Source: Neurospora tetraspora (taxonomy: Eukaryota > Ascomycota > Sordariomycetes > Sordariales > Sordariaceae). Taken from it: DNA of 64,000 nucleotides. Every line of letters begins with the position of its first letter. Within the stretch, counting starts at the first letter, position 1. The position numbers were made by a program, and so were the translations under genes. The DNA lies in contig NW_026944386.1 in assembly GCF_033439725.1 (NCBI RefSeq), positions 124,001 to 188,000 of the forward strand. Direction: 5' to 3'. The notes beneath the pieces were generated by a model, which did not search any database, was not told where the DNA came from, and was given only the letters and a program-made list of their open reading frames with translations. Shown in pieces: positions 11,501-21,926 of this stretch.

Positions 11501-14500
11501 CCTTGTGAATGGAATCCACCCCCTTCGCTCCATCAGCCAGCTTGGCTTTCATGACTTCATGGAACTCTTCAAGGAGAGATTTGACTTCGGACACGCGGTC
11601 GGTGATGTCTCCGTTTGCCTTGGTAGTAGCCTCGGCCTGAGCTTCGAGCTTCTCGGTCAACGTCTTGAAGTTGCTGTCCATGTCGGGGTGGCTGGCTGTG
11701 GCTGTTGTAGAGTCGGTGGTGGCATCATTGGTGGCGGGTTTTGATGTGAGGAGAGACTTGACTTCAAGACAAACAGCCTCAACGGCCTCGAGGTCGGCCT
11801 TAGTGAGCTTTCCAGTGTCTTCTTTCTCGTCGCGGGTCTTCCTTTCGTCGAAGGCGGTGGTCATCTTGGTGATGAGCGTCTCGAGAGCGGAAACATCCTC
11901 TTTCTTGGACACACCCTCCACTTGCTTTGACAAATCACCAAGACTGGCCTTCGTCTCCACCAGCAAAACTTCTAGCGCATCAACATGCTCCTTCCTAGCC
12001 TTCTCCCCCTGCTCTCCTTGGGCACTGACGAAGTCATCCAAACTGTCCTTGGTATTCCTCAGAATGGTCTCAATAGCTTGAACGTCCTCCTTCGTAGCCG
12101 GATCGGTAGGTTCGCTGGTGGGTAGTAACTCAGGCTCGGGCTGCTTAGGCGCGGTGGATGACGATCTTGCCTTGGTCCACTCATCAATGGACTTCCTCAG
12201 ACCCCCAATCGCGGTGTCAACCGAAGTCTGGAGGGAGCGAACGGTCTCTTCGAGCGGGGAGAGGTTGATCTCCAGCTGCTGTTGTTCGCGGGCAGAGAGG
12301 GAAGCGACGGAGTCGATCAATTTCTTTAGCAAGGCTTCGACCTCGCCTAGCTCAGTCTTGGTAGCAGTCTTCGCACCTGCCGCAGCCTTTGGCGAGCTAG
12401 CGCCGCTCTCCATAGCATCTACCTTCTTCCCCAGCTTATCAACCATAGCATGGAGACTTCTAATCTCCTCAGCATGACCATGACCAAGCTGCTTCGAAGG
12501 TTGATCGCCATTCTTGCTAAAAGGAGTCAGCGCAAACTCGTCATCATACCCGCCGCCTGCCCTAAGCTCTTCGAGATCAGCTCTGACGCCCTTCAGGCCC
12601 TCCTTGAGCGCATCCAGAATCTCGTCATTAGCCGAGAGGTCACCAGATTTGTTAGCGAGCTTGTCAATACTCTTCTTCAAATCACCGAGTCCCTGCTGCA
12701 GAGCATCAAGGATCCGAGTCTCCGTCACACCGTCGGCGTGCTGAGAATTGGTGTTCATCTCCTTACGAATAGCACCAATGGCTTCGAGAATCTCGGCATT
12801 GCTGCCGGGCTGCGCCAGTGGCGTTATAGGAACCAAGGTGCCGTTGACGACGTCGCGGAGTGATTCGAGTTCCTCCCTTAGCAGATCGTTGGTGCTCTGA
12901 GAAGCCTTCTTCACTAACTCCGCCACTTCCTCCCTAAATTTCTCCAACGTTTCAGTCATGTGCGGGATCAAATCGTCGGAGTTGCCGTCGGTGCGGGCGC
13001 GGTCGACGTACGCTTCGATGTCATGCCTTAGTTTCTCGAAACCGTCCATGGTAATATCAGGCGTAGCCCGCTCGGCGTCACCACCACGGGAGGTGGGTTT
13101 GCTGTTTTCTGAGAAGGCGCGGAACTCATCCCTTAAAGAATCGCGGATTTCGTAGAGTCGCTCGATGATTTCTTCCGTTTCGGGCTTCAAGATAGAAGGG
13201 GGGGTGGCGCCGTGGCGGACGAGGGCCTTGGAATGCGAGCCGGAGAACTCCGAGAGGTCCAGTTCCTTGAGACCTTCTCTGACGGCGCGGAAGACGTCTC
13301 CTGAGATGTCTAGCGCATCGAATCCTTCGCGGATGGCATCAGCAAGGTCGACACGCGACAGATCGGGACGGGGGATGTAAGAAGCGATATGCTGTGCGAA
13401 TTCGGGGGTTTGTAATGCTTTAACGACGGCGCGTGTGACATCGCAGGGAAGGTCCATGGTTTCGAAAGCTTCCTGGACGGCATCGATCATGTCTTCACTT
13501 GATGGGCCGGTGGAAGAGAAGTCGAATGTTTCCAAGGCCTTGGTGACGGCGGTTTGCATGTCCTTTGGCAGGTCCAGGGACCGTACACCATCTTGCACGG
13601 CTTCGGCCATGTCAACAGTGAAGTCGAACTTGTTGAGGCTCTCGTCCATGGCATCCACCACCTCTTGACGCTTCAGGGGCTTGGGGAAGTCGCTCAAACC
13701 ATCCCTGACCGCGCTCAGAATGTCGTCTTTCAAAAGCTGGGGAGTTACCGGGAAGTCAAACTCATCCAGGCACTCCCTGACAGCCTCAAGCACATCGTCC
13801 CGAGAGGCCGTCTCAAACTTGCTAAACCCTTCGTTCACAGCAGCGAACACCTCCTGTTTGGAAGCTGTTTCCTTTGGCAGGTACATTCCCAACCCCTCCT
13901 TCAAACAGTCCAGCACCTCGTGCCTTTCCAATCCAATCTGCTGGATTTCGATTTCAGGCTTGTACTTTTCAAAGGCATCTTGCACCGCCTGGACGACATC
14001 CTCCCTGCGAAGCTCCTGCACGCGCGGCTTGTTGGCTTGCGAGTCTTTGAGGGCAGCACGCATGCTATTATAGATCTCCCTGTAGTCGATCATGGAATCA
14101 ATTCGAGGCGCGGCCGCTACCGTCTCTTGCGCCTTCTTGCGGTGCTCGTGCACGATGTTGACCATGTTCTGACGCATCTCTTCCAATCCGTCCGAGACAA
14201 TCTTGTTCATGGCTTCCTTTGTAGAGTCGTCTACGGGGAGGGCTTGGGGAGACTTGGAGGAGACTTCGTTTAGTCGGCGACCGATTTCTTGGCCCATGCC
14301 GAGGACTTCGCCGCGCAATTCCTTGACGAGAGACTTGACGTCGCTGGTGAGGCTGCCGCCTTGGGCCAGGTGGTCCTTGACTGTGCGCAGAGCAGAGAGG
14401 ATTTCATCGTTCATGGGATCGGTAGCTCGGGAGCCGGGGGTTTGAGCTGGCGAATTTACGGATTCTTCGAGGAGTCGGCCTACGCGTGAGTTTCGGCCGT

Positions 14501-15944
14501 CTTCGTCTTCGCTGAAGCTCCAGGTGTGGTTGCGACCGCCGCCGCCACCACCACCACCTTTCCCTCCTCCGCCAGTAGCTGGCACAAGAGCATGCTGCTG
14601 GTTGGCTTTGACGAGACGGATGATCTCCTCTAGCTTTTCAGACGTGGAAAAGCCGGAAAGCTGGCGAGCGAGTTCGTTAAGCCTCGAGAGAAGCGATTCC
14701 TGGCCCTCTTTGGTTCCCATGTCGCGAAGGATCTTTTCGAGGAGAGCAATGGACGATGTATCGGCCACGAGTGATGGTGTGCTCAATAGAGACTCTCGAT
14801 CAAGCGACGCCCCAAAGCTATGTGGTGAAGGTATTCGCGGCAGGGAAAACGGTCGCGACTTTAGCGACGTAGGCGACGGTGGACCACCCCCGTACGCTTC
14901 CCTCTGCGCAGCCCTCGACTTGGCCTCGGTAATCAACTCTCGCAAACTCCTGCGAATATCCTCATCGCGCTGATTGGTGGCCTCTTTCAAGCTGAGCAAG
15001 TCTGTAGCATTATCTCTGCTGCGCCTGCTAAGCGCTGACATTTCACGCTGGAGGGCCGAAGCAATGTTGGTGAGGGTGATGAGCTGGTTCGACAGGGCCT
15101 CGAGGCCTGGGGGTGTTACAGTCGTCTTGGTCAATCCGCTGGAGCCGTTAGTGATGTTAGCGAGGAGATCCGAGTCCCTGGCCGACGACGACGTTCCCAG
15201 GTGGCTGGCACTGCTCATGTTCTGGAGGGCGAGCATGGTGGCCGACTGGGGAGGGGTGTTCTCGCCAAGAATGCTCTGATGTGGTCGCCGCATGCCGCTG
15301 GTGCTGTTGGTTTGGCGCAGGATGCCGCCGGGGGTCAAACTGGGACCCGTTCGTGGTGAACCCATGGTGGGGGCGGGTTTTAGGAGGTCTTCCTTTTCGT
15401 CCTTGAACTCGACGTGGTTCTCGCGACTCCTCGTAGGGGTGGATGGCCTCTCGTATTTGCTCTCGTACTTGCTCTCGTGCTTGTCGTGCTTGGTGTTTTC
15501 CTGTTTGTCGTACTTGTCAAACCTGGTATCGAGCTTGCTGTCGAACTTGAAGTCGTGCTTAAAGTCGTGTTTCTCTGGTGATCGTGAGGCTGATGTATTG
15601 GGGACGTGACCACTCTCAAGCATCAAACTAATATCCTTGACAGTGCTGTTCTGCAGGGAATTCAGACGGCGATGTGACACAGCCGTAGCCGCGTTGCGCA
15701 GAGGGGGCCTCTCGGTCCTCTCTGGAGAAGGCTCACCGGCGGCGCGCTTGGGGATGTGTGGTACCAGGTTAGCACTCTCGCGGGCCTTTTCCTGCAAGGC
15801 GGCATGAGCAGACTGGATCGCACTCGAGGTGCCTGCTCTAGAGACACCGGGAGACTGAGGGTTGAGTGGGAGCGGCGGTGGTGCCCTCTCGGGGTCTGAG
15901 CTATCCCACCTGGTTTTCATTAGTTCCTTGAACAAGAGGGACAT
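8520..15944 (-). CDS. Giant coiled-coil protein (2474 residues) with 29-residue repeats, function unknown
   Basis: One uninterrupted 7.4-kb frame. Residues 1 to about 300 are low-complexity, Ser/Pro-rich and likely disordered, with a short Asp/Lys-rich repeat stretch. Residues about 640-910 contain a degenerate helical repeat of roughly 30 residues with the pattern AVxxGLxxFD. A long helical region follows. Residues about 1740-2060 hold ten to eleven copies of a 29-residue coiled-coil repeat of the type EEExRLKExNxSLREEQExL. The last 340 or so residues are Ser/Gly/Asp-rich and end in a basic tail (SPKKGKKAAK). No ATPase motifs, kinase, PH or motor domain are visible, so names such as 'chromosome segregation ATPase' are not supported. 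A scaffold or tether role is plausible but only inferred. An ACAG acceptor-like site about 17 bp upstream of the ATG suggests a 5'-UTR intron. Confidence 0.9.
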   Translation of the reverse strand: MSLLFKELMKTRWDSSDPERAPPPLPLNPQSPGVSRAGTSSAIQSAHAALQEKARESANLVPHIPKRAAGEPSPERTERPPLRNAATAVSHRRLNSLQNSTVKDISLMLESGHVPNTSASRSPEKHDFKHDFKFDSKLDTRFDKYDKQENTKHDKHESKYESKYERPSTPTRSRENHVEFKDEKEDLLKPAPTMGSPRTGPSLTPGGILRQTNSTSGMRRPHQSILGENTPPQSATMLALQNMSSASHLGTSSSARDSDLLANITNGSSGLTKTTVTPPGLEALSNQLITLTNIASALQREMSALSRRSRDNATDLLSLKEATNQRDEDIRRSLRELITEAKSRAAQREAYGGGPPSPTSLKSRPFSLPRIPSPHSFGASLDRESLLSTPSLVADTSSIALLEKILRDMGTKEGQESLLSRLNELARQLSGFSTSEKLEEIIRLVKANQQHALVPATGGGGKGGGGGGGGRNHTWSFSEDEDGRNSRVGRLLEESVNSPAQTPGSRATDPMNDEILSALRTVKDHLAQGGSLTSDVKSLVKELRGEVLGMGQEIGRRLNEVSSKSPQALPVDDSTKEAMNKIVSDGLEEMRQNMVNIVHEHRKKAQETVAAAPRIDSMIDYREIYNSMRAALKDSQANKPRVQELRREDVVQAVQDAFEKYKPEIEIQQIGLERHEVLDCLKEGLGMYLPKETASKQEVFAAVNEGFSKFETASRDDVLEAVRECLDEFDFPVTPQLLKDDILSAVRDGLSDFPKPLKRQEVVDAMDESLNKFDFTVDMAEAVQDGVRSLDLPKDMQTAVTKALETFDFSSTGPSSEDMIDAVQEAFETMDLPCDVTRAVVKALQTPEFAQHIASYIPRPDLSRVDLADAIREGFDALDISGDVFRAVREGLKELDLSEFSGSHSKALVRHGATPPSILKPETEEIIERLYEIRDSLRDEFRAFSENSKPTSRGGDAERATPDITMDGFEKLRHDIEAYVDRARTDGNSDDLIPHMTETLEKFREEVAELVKKASQSTNDLLREELESLRDVVNGTLVPITPLAQPGSNAEILEAIGAIRKEMNTNSQHADGVTETRILDALQQGLGDLKKSIDKLANKSGDLSANDEILDALKEGLKGVRADLEELRAGGGYDDEFALTPFSKNGDQPSKQLGHGHAEEIRSLHAMVDKLGKKVDAMESGASSPKAAAGAKTATKTELGEVEALLKKLIDSVASLSAREQQQLEINLSPLEETVRSLQTSVDTAIGGLRKSIDEWTKARSSSTAPKQPEPELLPTSEPTDPATKEDVQAIETILRNTKDSLDDFVSAQGEQGEKARKEHVDALEVLLVETKASLGDLSKQVEGVSKKEDVSALETLITKMTTAFDERKTRDEKEDTGKLTKADLEAVEAVCLEVKSLLTSKPATNDATTDSTTATASHPDMDSNFKTLTEKLEAQAEATTKANGDITDRVSEVKSLLEEFHEVMKAKLADGAKGVDSIHKVLTPMSEIVKKNATLQGELMELWGGMKEGFEEGRTGVTTAKAELLTKMEELQKAQVGDIKETVATKGQVEELKAVLEPLSGTVTEAVEKMEVSSKTVFERVDELVCKADENHLDTKAEHTLTREQVQEMAGKVDGLQSLVAEHQPKVAENVQEVLALVGQHFEHSKTTTEGLQTKLIDAMPTVNEKLDKLVGHTAQLAVLEEVHEQVKNTSAELAGFIATQTQRAVEEDENKKKILQETSIALERQLAEKEQIEARLAELKEEEARVKESINVTLREEQDQLKYQFLENLQQEQARLKQMNESLKQEQEELKSTFLANLAEEEHRLKTLNESLRKEHEEAKAVFMAGLKEEETRLKELNASLREEQETLKKTFTTNLEEERDRLMEMNVALKEEHDTMKKTFAANLRDERDRLIELNSALKAEHESLKRSFLAVLKDEEARLKESNNALREEQQVLKDKFLKNLREEESLLKEVNEGLRQEQKELRSSFLAAFKEEERRLKEINASLREEQEEMKAIFREEQEKLKVDLLANLMEEECRLKERNEALRKEHDKLKEQFLADLRAEQQGIKHNLVELRGEQEELVRKKSRLTADLSSLDTALRLRREELHEMETRAETLERRILEGVMDHSRLLLMAKGKRFTTGVGRESMNRKRVPSQMSTRAPSVVSRLDGARQPTSALNMAAINAKTRTPKMGSGASSASNRRILSLSQMVSGALSGGGIKRSNSVRNGAGGGGVAAAKAAVAAHHGDAGTSSSRPKAGERKGSWATTSSRSTAKGYGDLSKEDKEHGSSLKETDDEDEEGYDTATPPVDVRSGSDEDMVHVDDDARTESSSRYGGDDHNETETEADETATLRRSSQGTTVITSSSRSGRSARSNGSQNDDGESQYSQDQDDDDNYSDYETGDDSEDDWTERGSAVSGMTGTTGTTGTSRTGRSSVSGPPSVAPSASVMSVASSKMSRASKMSKDSAISGIPRAKPGAGSGSPKKGKKAAK

Positions 15945-17879
15945 GACACCATGATGGTTTCTGTCAAAAATAAAAGAGGGGAAGCATCCTACATTGGGAT
16001 CATAGCACGGCCATGATTGTCAAACGAGGCGGAATGCGAGTGTCTTAAATCTCGGGGGAGATGGTGGTGGTCCCTCTCTGAGCCAGCGGGCGGCATGGCT
16101 CCAGCTGTGTGGTAGGTGTGTGTCGGGAAAACGAGGGAGGGAGTGAGAGAGGAAGGGAGCCCAGGGCGGGTGGGCGTGCGTGCGGAGCGTGGGTTGCTGC
16201 GCGGGCGCGGCCTGGCTGGCGTGGTGGGCGCGAACAGACTGGAACTACCACCCGAGGTGTTTGAGAGTCAATCTGTTCCTGGCCTAAGCTGGGGATAACC
16301 GGGGTGGTCGACCAAGGACCAGGGTGTTTCTGCCAGCGATGTCCTGATGGTGAGAGGGTCCGGTCTGTGCGGTTGGTTACCCCAACAACGGAAACGCGGT
16401 AGGATCCTGGGTCGGGTGTGTTTTAGTTAAGACGGGAAGCGATGTTTCCTCTGGTACTGAACAGTAAGAGGCAGGTAATCGGATCGGTAATTACCACCCC
16501 AGTTGCTGAAGCTGAGATCAAGGTGAGGGTGACCTTGCTGTTTGGATATCGGACCGGTACTGTATGTATTTGCGAAAAGTACAAGTATGTATTATGGGCC
16601 GTGGTACGGTATGACTGTACAAGTATGCGAAAAACAATTTCCGGGGCTGAGACAGTCAAAACCAGGAGGCGTTGATGGGCGGTACCTTGGTCAACCTGGG
16701 ATATCGATCCGTGCTCTTCTCCTTCAGTTGTCGTTGTTGTCTTGTCCTGGTTGTCTGGTCTCCCGTCTGTAACTGAACCGGAGTCTTGAAATGCGAAATA
16801 TGACGTTCCGTCCCTCTTTTCGGTTCCAGTTGTTGAAGGCAACACAGCAGCTGTTGTTCGATTGTTCCCTCAGGTAGGTAGGCAGGCAGTGCGAATATCC
16901 GATGGACTTCTCAGGTCGTAGTAGTGGCTCCAGAATCCAAGCTGCAATATGGAAAACGGAGATAAGGAAAATCGAGCAAAAGAAAAAAAAAACCACACAA
17001 GGAATATGTCGGTTGACGTGACTGACTGACTGTATCCTGTTGTATGGCTGGGGGTGTATATCCTTTCGAAGAGTCGCAAGTCGCAAAGCAGCAGAATCGC
17101 CAAAGAGAAAAAAAGGAAAAAAAAAAGAACTTAACACAGCAGCCTTAAGCTTTCCTTGTTTCGGGTTGTCCAAAGTGTGCTGCAGCAGATGGCGCAAAGC
17201 AGGGTATAATGAGCAATGCTAAGTCAGACTGAACTGAAAGTGACAGTGAATGGAAGATGCCGGCCGTTCGTCTGATGTTGATGTTTGGTTTGTTGAAGAA
17301 GGAACGGCTGGCTGACCTCCTTTCTGCTTTGGCCAGGCAACCGACTGTGTGGCAGAAGTGAAAACTGGGACTGGAAGGAGGGGGACGAGCAACTGAACCT
17401 GAAAGTCAGTCTTCAAAATCAAATCGCGACCTGATGACCAGATATGCACTCGTTCTTGCCCTCTTTCTTGACAAACCTTGATGAGAACCCAACCTTGCCC
17501 GTTCCTGCCAAACCTGTCCCCAAGAATTTCCAACCCACGTTTCTTCTCGGCGAGGGGCCGCCCAGGAGGCTGGGGTGGGTGTCCGTGGGTGGTCAAGGGC
17601 CAAACAGGGATCTTTCAGGGCAGCAGTCCACTAATGTCGAGCCGTGGTTCGACGGCAGCCCACCTTCAAAAACCATCACATCACTGGCTCCCTTCCCCCA
17701 GCCAATCAACCACTCCATTTGTCCTCTCTGGCCCCATTCGAAGAGACCAATTAGCCAATCACATTGTCAGATGTCTGTTGATTGTTTGTGCTCTTTTCTT
17801 CGCAAAAAAGACACCCTAGCAACGCGCGGTTAGTGTCGCGAACCAGGGTTGGCTTGTGTGACCTCAGAGCGTAGTTTTA
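15945..17879. other. Long upstream region of the coiled-coil gene
   Basis: About 1.9 kb without a convincing gene. The part next to the coiled-coil gene probably carries its 5' UTR: on the minus strand there is a pyrimidine-rich tract ending TTTTTGACAG just before the start codon. A few short frames have no protein-like character. TTA at 17877-17879 is the left target-site duplication of the adjacent transposon. Confidence 0.4.
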
Positions 17880-17896
17880 GGGTGTGATCCGTTGGC
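17880..17896 (+). repeat. Left terminal inverted repeat of element 1
   Basis: GGGTGTGATCCGTTGGC; matches the inverted right end at 15 of 17 positions. Lies directly after the TTA duplication. Confidence 0.85.
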
Positions 17897-19532
17897 TTTT
17901 TTTTCGTACTCACCGGTGTAAAAAGGGACATTGGGTGAGCAAATTCCATAGACTATTTCTCACCGGATTTACGGCTTAGCGCACAGACCGGGTGAAAAAT
18001 ATTGGTGAAAATCGTAATCCGTTTACTTTATTGAAATTTTTAAAGTTATTTAAATTAATCCACCAATTGACTATCTAGACAAAATGCATCCACTACTATA
18101 GTCAATAAAGCTATTCAATACATACTTTTATATAGCTAACAACCTTTACCGATATTATTTTGGCTATAAATTTAAACTATCCATCGACTATAATAAAAAG
18201 GGGAAAATTTTCTATATTACTAAATCGTATAAAACGGTTAATAAAATATCGATGTAACTACTTAATTTCGTCTATCTTTTTTCTTTAAACTGCCCAATTA
18301 ATACCACTACTACCCAATCGATATAAATTCTCAAAAATCGATTGTATATACTTCCAATACCTCCCAATCCCAATCCTTTATTTAATTTAGTATTATTAAT
18401 ACTAACCAAATTATTAGGTAAGCTACTAACTAACTTAGGCTATCCTCTACTTAATGTAAACTTCCTCCTAAGAAGGGTAAAGTTAATATATTAGAAGTTC
18501 GATAGCTACTGGTTTAAAAAAATGTTACCCTTAAAATTCTCGTTCAAGCCGTTATAAACGGCGCTACTAAGTAAAATATAATTTTAAGAAAACTACGTAT
18601 TAATAAATTATACGTTCATTCGCTACTAAAGGTATTACCTTTATTATTAAGTAATTGCATAATAAGTACAAAACCCTTAAAGTAAAATAGCGGCTCTAGG
18701 AATTTATCCGTTCGTAATTGGAGTTCGGGCGTAACGAAGTAATAAATACGATTACTACGCTAAATAACGTTTAAAATAATATTATCGCAGTTAATTTGAT
18801 TTAATATAATTTTTATAAGGGATTTATTAATAAAAGAATATTATAAGAATATCCTAAGACTATTTGATTTAAATATAATATCCTTTCTTAATTCGATTTT
18901 ATAGAATATATTTCGAAAGTAATTATAACGCTATAGGTTCGAATATAATTACCCTATTTAATTTATTAATCGACCCTATTTTATTCGAAGAGGATGAAGA
19001 AGAGGAAGTAATAGGGTAATTCGAAGAGGAGGCGGTTATATAAATTAACGACGAAGAGGAAGATAAAAATAAAGAGGCTTTACCCGTCCCTGCCTACGCG
19101 CGCGGTATATAAAAGAAATTATCGGCTTCTTCTAATATTAACCTAAAAAAGAAGAAAAGATTATTTTATAACGAAACTATATTCGAAGGTATATTTATAC
19201 TCACTACAATTATTAGGTCGCTTAATAACGGTTCGAAATAATTTACGAAAGCGATAGAGACTTTTAATAGAGATTAGAATTCGGTCGTATTAAACGATAT
19301 TGTGGAAGAGGTTTAAAAGAGGTAGGAGGAATTTAAGAGAAAGGTTAAATAATTCTATTATTTAAAGTTAGAGAAGAGGAGGCGATATTTTAATGGAATT
19401 GAGGAGGAATTAGAAAGGGATTAATAATTTAAGAAATTTAGGGAAATTTATACCCTATACAAATGCTTTGAAAATCGCTATATTTTAGCAGGTTATTTAA
19501 TATATTAAAGTTAATTACCTTTCGTTTATATA

Positions 19533-19767
19533 ACAGGGTAGGATGCACATACCCACATAGCCAAATCTAACTATAAAAGATAGGACGATGTTCGCTTGCT
19601 AACGAACATCGGAAGTGCATACTATATAGGACATCACAGAGCCCTGTAACACTACTATGACAGGACTAGGGTGCATATGCCCAATCTGCCAAACCTATAA
19701 AAGATAGGACGATGTTCGCTTGCTAACGAACATCGGAATGTACACTATATAGACGTTACAACCCTGT
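19533..19767. repeat. Pair of small palindromic elements nested in element 1
   Basis: Two adjacent units of about 115 bp lie in the middle of the RIP-eroded transposon but have near-normal base composition. Each contains the same perfect 26-bp hairpin (19586-19611 and 19710-19735; arms CGATGTTCG and CGAACATCG), preceded by a shared ATAAAAGATAGGA. Each unit begins with ACAGG-type and ends with CCTGT-type sequence, giving imperfect inverted ends, so they look like MITE-type insertions or one unit and its duplicate. They must have arrived after most of the RIP damage, or have escaped it. Confidence 0.6.
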
Positions 19768-21906
19768 GACAGTTTTCTTTAATTAGTAAAATTAACGCGC
19801 AAATTATCACACTTACCCTACCCTTATTTTTTTAAATAATCTTTACCGCAATACAATGAAATCTATATTCGTTTAAATTTTAATATAAAAAGAATATTAC
19901 AATTATTTTAATAAGTTGTAAATATTAATAATTTTAAATTATTATTAGTAAAAGTTTCGAAATGAACGTAGTAATATATTAGGGTAAGATTTCTAATAGG
20001 GGCGGGCTAGTAGGAGTTAATATTTTAGTATAATATATTTTATATAATTACCCTTCTAAATTCCCTTTATTCGAATTTTAATAAAATATTTAATTTTAAA
20101 CCTATTAGCTATATTGTAATATACTTTATGTATAGATTAATATTAATATCGATAATAATTGTAAAGGTATACCCTTTTAACTTTTTTTTCGATATTTCTA
20201 AAATTTTATTATAAATTGCGTACTCCGTATACCCCTCTCCCTTTTACCCTCCTCTCCTCTCTACTCTCCTTTCTAATCTATATAACTCTTAATTGCTTCG
20301 CTCTTTCTTTATTTCGTTTTTTAATATACGCGTAATAATCCCTCTATATTTACTTTGTAATTTTCTTATAATATTTATATATTATGCCCTTCTCCCCGCT
20401 ATATATTTCCGATTTACTAAAGTAAAATCCAACCTATAACTCTTGATTTCCTTTGTCCTCCCCCTCCTTTAATAAAAATTCGTTAATATTCTCCTCGTTC
20501 TTAAAAATAATATCGCTATACTATATTATAAAATTTAGTAGCCCCGCGGTAATAAAATTAATTTAAATTTTAATTTTAATAAAGAAAGTAAGCTTCGAAG
20601 TATAAATTTTAAATATTACCTTCAATCGACTAATTACCTTCTCAATAATAACACTGAATTGATTATACTTTAAATTATATAATTCCTTATACGTGACCAG
20701 TTTAATATCTACCCTTTTTGATTTTTATAAATAATATTATACGTTTCGAAATAGAATAAATAATTTATATAAATAATTATACCCGCCGTCGGCTAAATAA
20801 AAATAATTCGGTAGAACTATAAACTTACGTAATAATAATATATTAAAGATTTGACTGTTATAAGTAGAGCCTTCGTACCTAGGCAAAATATATATAATAT
20901 AACCATCGAAATCGTATACGATTATTATATTTATTAAAACTCCTTTTTTACGGGTTTTCTATATAAATTATTCGTTGGCGCCTACCTTAATAAAAACGTA
21001 GAAATTATTACGGGTACCTAATATACTTTCGAAATATAAGTACGCTTTAGGGTTCGTTTCTATTTTAGCCGGAATATATAGGGGAAGAAATTTAATTTTC
21101 GACCAAATAAATTTCATATAATCCTTTAATACTTAATAAAAAGTCCTTTTATATAGTAAATAGAGGTTAATATATTTATATAAAATTTTAAAACTAATTT
21201 ATAAATTGTAGTGATATTTCGATTAGTAATAAATCCCGATATCCGACGAATTATACCCTAGAAAATAATTATTAAGAAAAATAGGAACTTCTCGTCTATT
21301 TGTATCTTCTTTCCTATAAATAATTTAATATTATACTTTAATTATACTACTAATATAAAAAAAATATTTACCCATATACGGATTACCGATTATAATTTAC
21401 TTAATACTTATATAATAAATTTTTAATAACGAACTTCTCTTTTAAGGGGTTTAAATTTATAATAAGTTCGGAACTAAATTATATCCTCGCTATTACAATA
21501 ATTAGAAATAAAACTATATATACCCGCACTTTGTGGGTACGGCGTTATATTATATCGGGTTAAAGTATTTCTAATAGTAGTACAATATTATAAATTACTA
21601 GTATCGAGGGTACCAATACCGCTATATATATTAGGTTTTAGAAGGGGGTAGCAAGTTTTTGTATAAAACTTTTCAAAATTATATAATATATAGAGTATTA
21701 AATAACCCTTTAGCGCAATAACTGAGTAAATAAGTGGCTTTGCACTCTAGTTAGCTGGAAGGTTAAAAAGTAGGGATTTTACATGTACCGGGTGAGTAAG
21801 ACGTACATCGGGTGAGAATAGGTGAGAAAAGGTACATTCCTATCCAGAAAATACAGGACCACGATTCTCACCGACGTGCTCACCCGGGTGAGCACCCCTA
21901 AAAAAA

Positions 21907-21923
21907 GCAAACGGATCACGCCC
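21907..21923 (-). repeat. Right terminal inverted repeat of element 1
   Basis: Read on the minus strand from 21923 it is GGGCGTGATCCGTTTGC, followed inward by a T-run as at the left end. TTA follows at 21924-21926. Confidence 0.85.
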
Positions 21924-21926
21924 TTA

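Larger units (their letters stand above)
17880..21923. mobile_element. PIF/Harbinger-superfamily DNA transposon, RIP-eroded (element 1)
   Basis: A 4,044-bp block that switches abruptly from normal composition to TA-rich DNA. Its ends are inverted: GGGTGTGATCCGTTGGC on the left and, read inward, GGGCGTGATCCGTTTGC on the right, each followed by a T-run. It is flanked by TTA on both sides (17877-17879 and 21924-21926), the 3-bp TWA duplication typical of PIF/Harbinger. Several CTCACC/GGTGAG motifs lie in both subterminal regions. On the minus strand about 20,540-20,960, degraded DDE transposase motifs remain: YEGSTYNSQIFN (for EGSxxDSRVF), YLADGGYNY, and KELYNLKYNQF followed by IIEKVISRLKVIFKI (for ELFNLRHS...ERxFGxLKxRF). 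On the plus strand about 18,660-18,930 there is a Myb/SANT-like fragment including LEFGRNEV. Both genes are full of stops and are dead; the base bias fits RIP (C to T on both strands). Confidence 0.88.

Noticed and set aside
8520-15944. Naming the giant protein as Leashin, an SMC ATPase or an Aps nuclear-migration protein
   Set aside because: No Walker motifs, PH domain or other diagnostic domain is visible; coiled coil alone does not justify a name.
17880-21923. Centromere- or telomere-like AT-rich DNA
   Set aside because: Sharp edges with inverted repeats, TTA duplications and recognisable transposase motifs identify it as one transposon.
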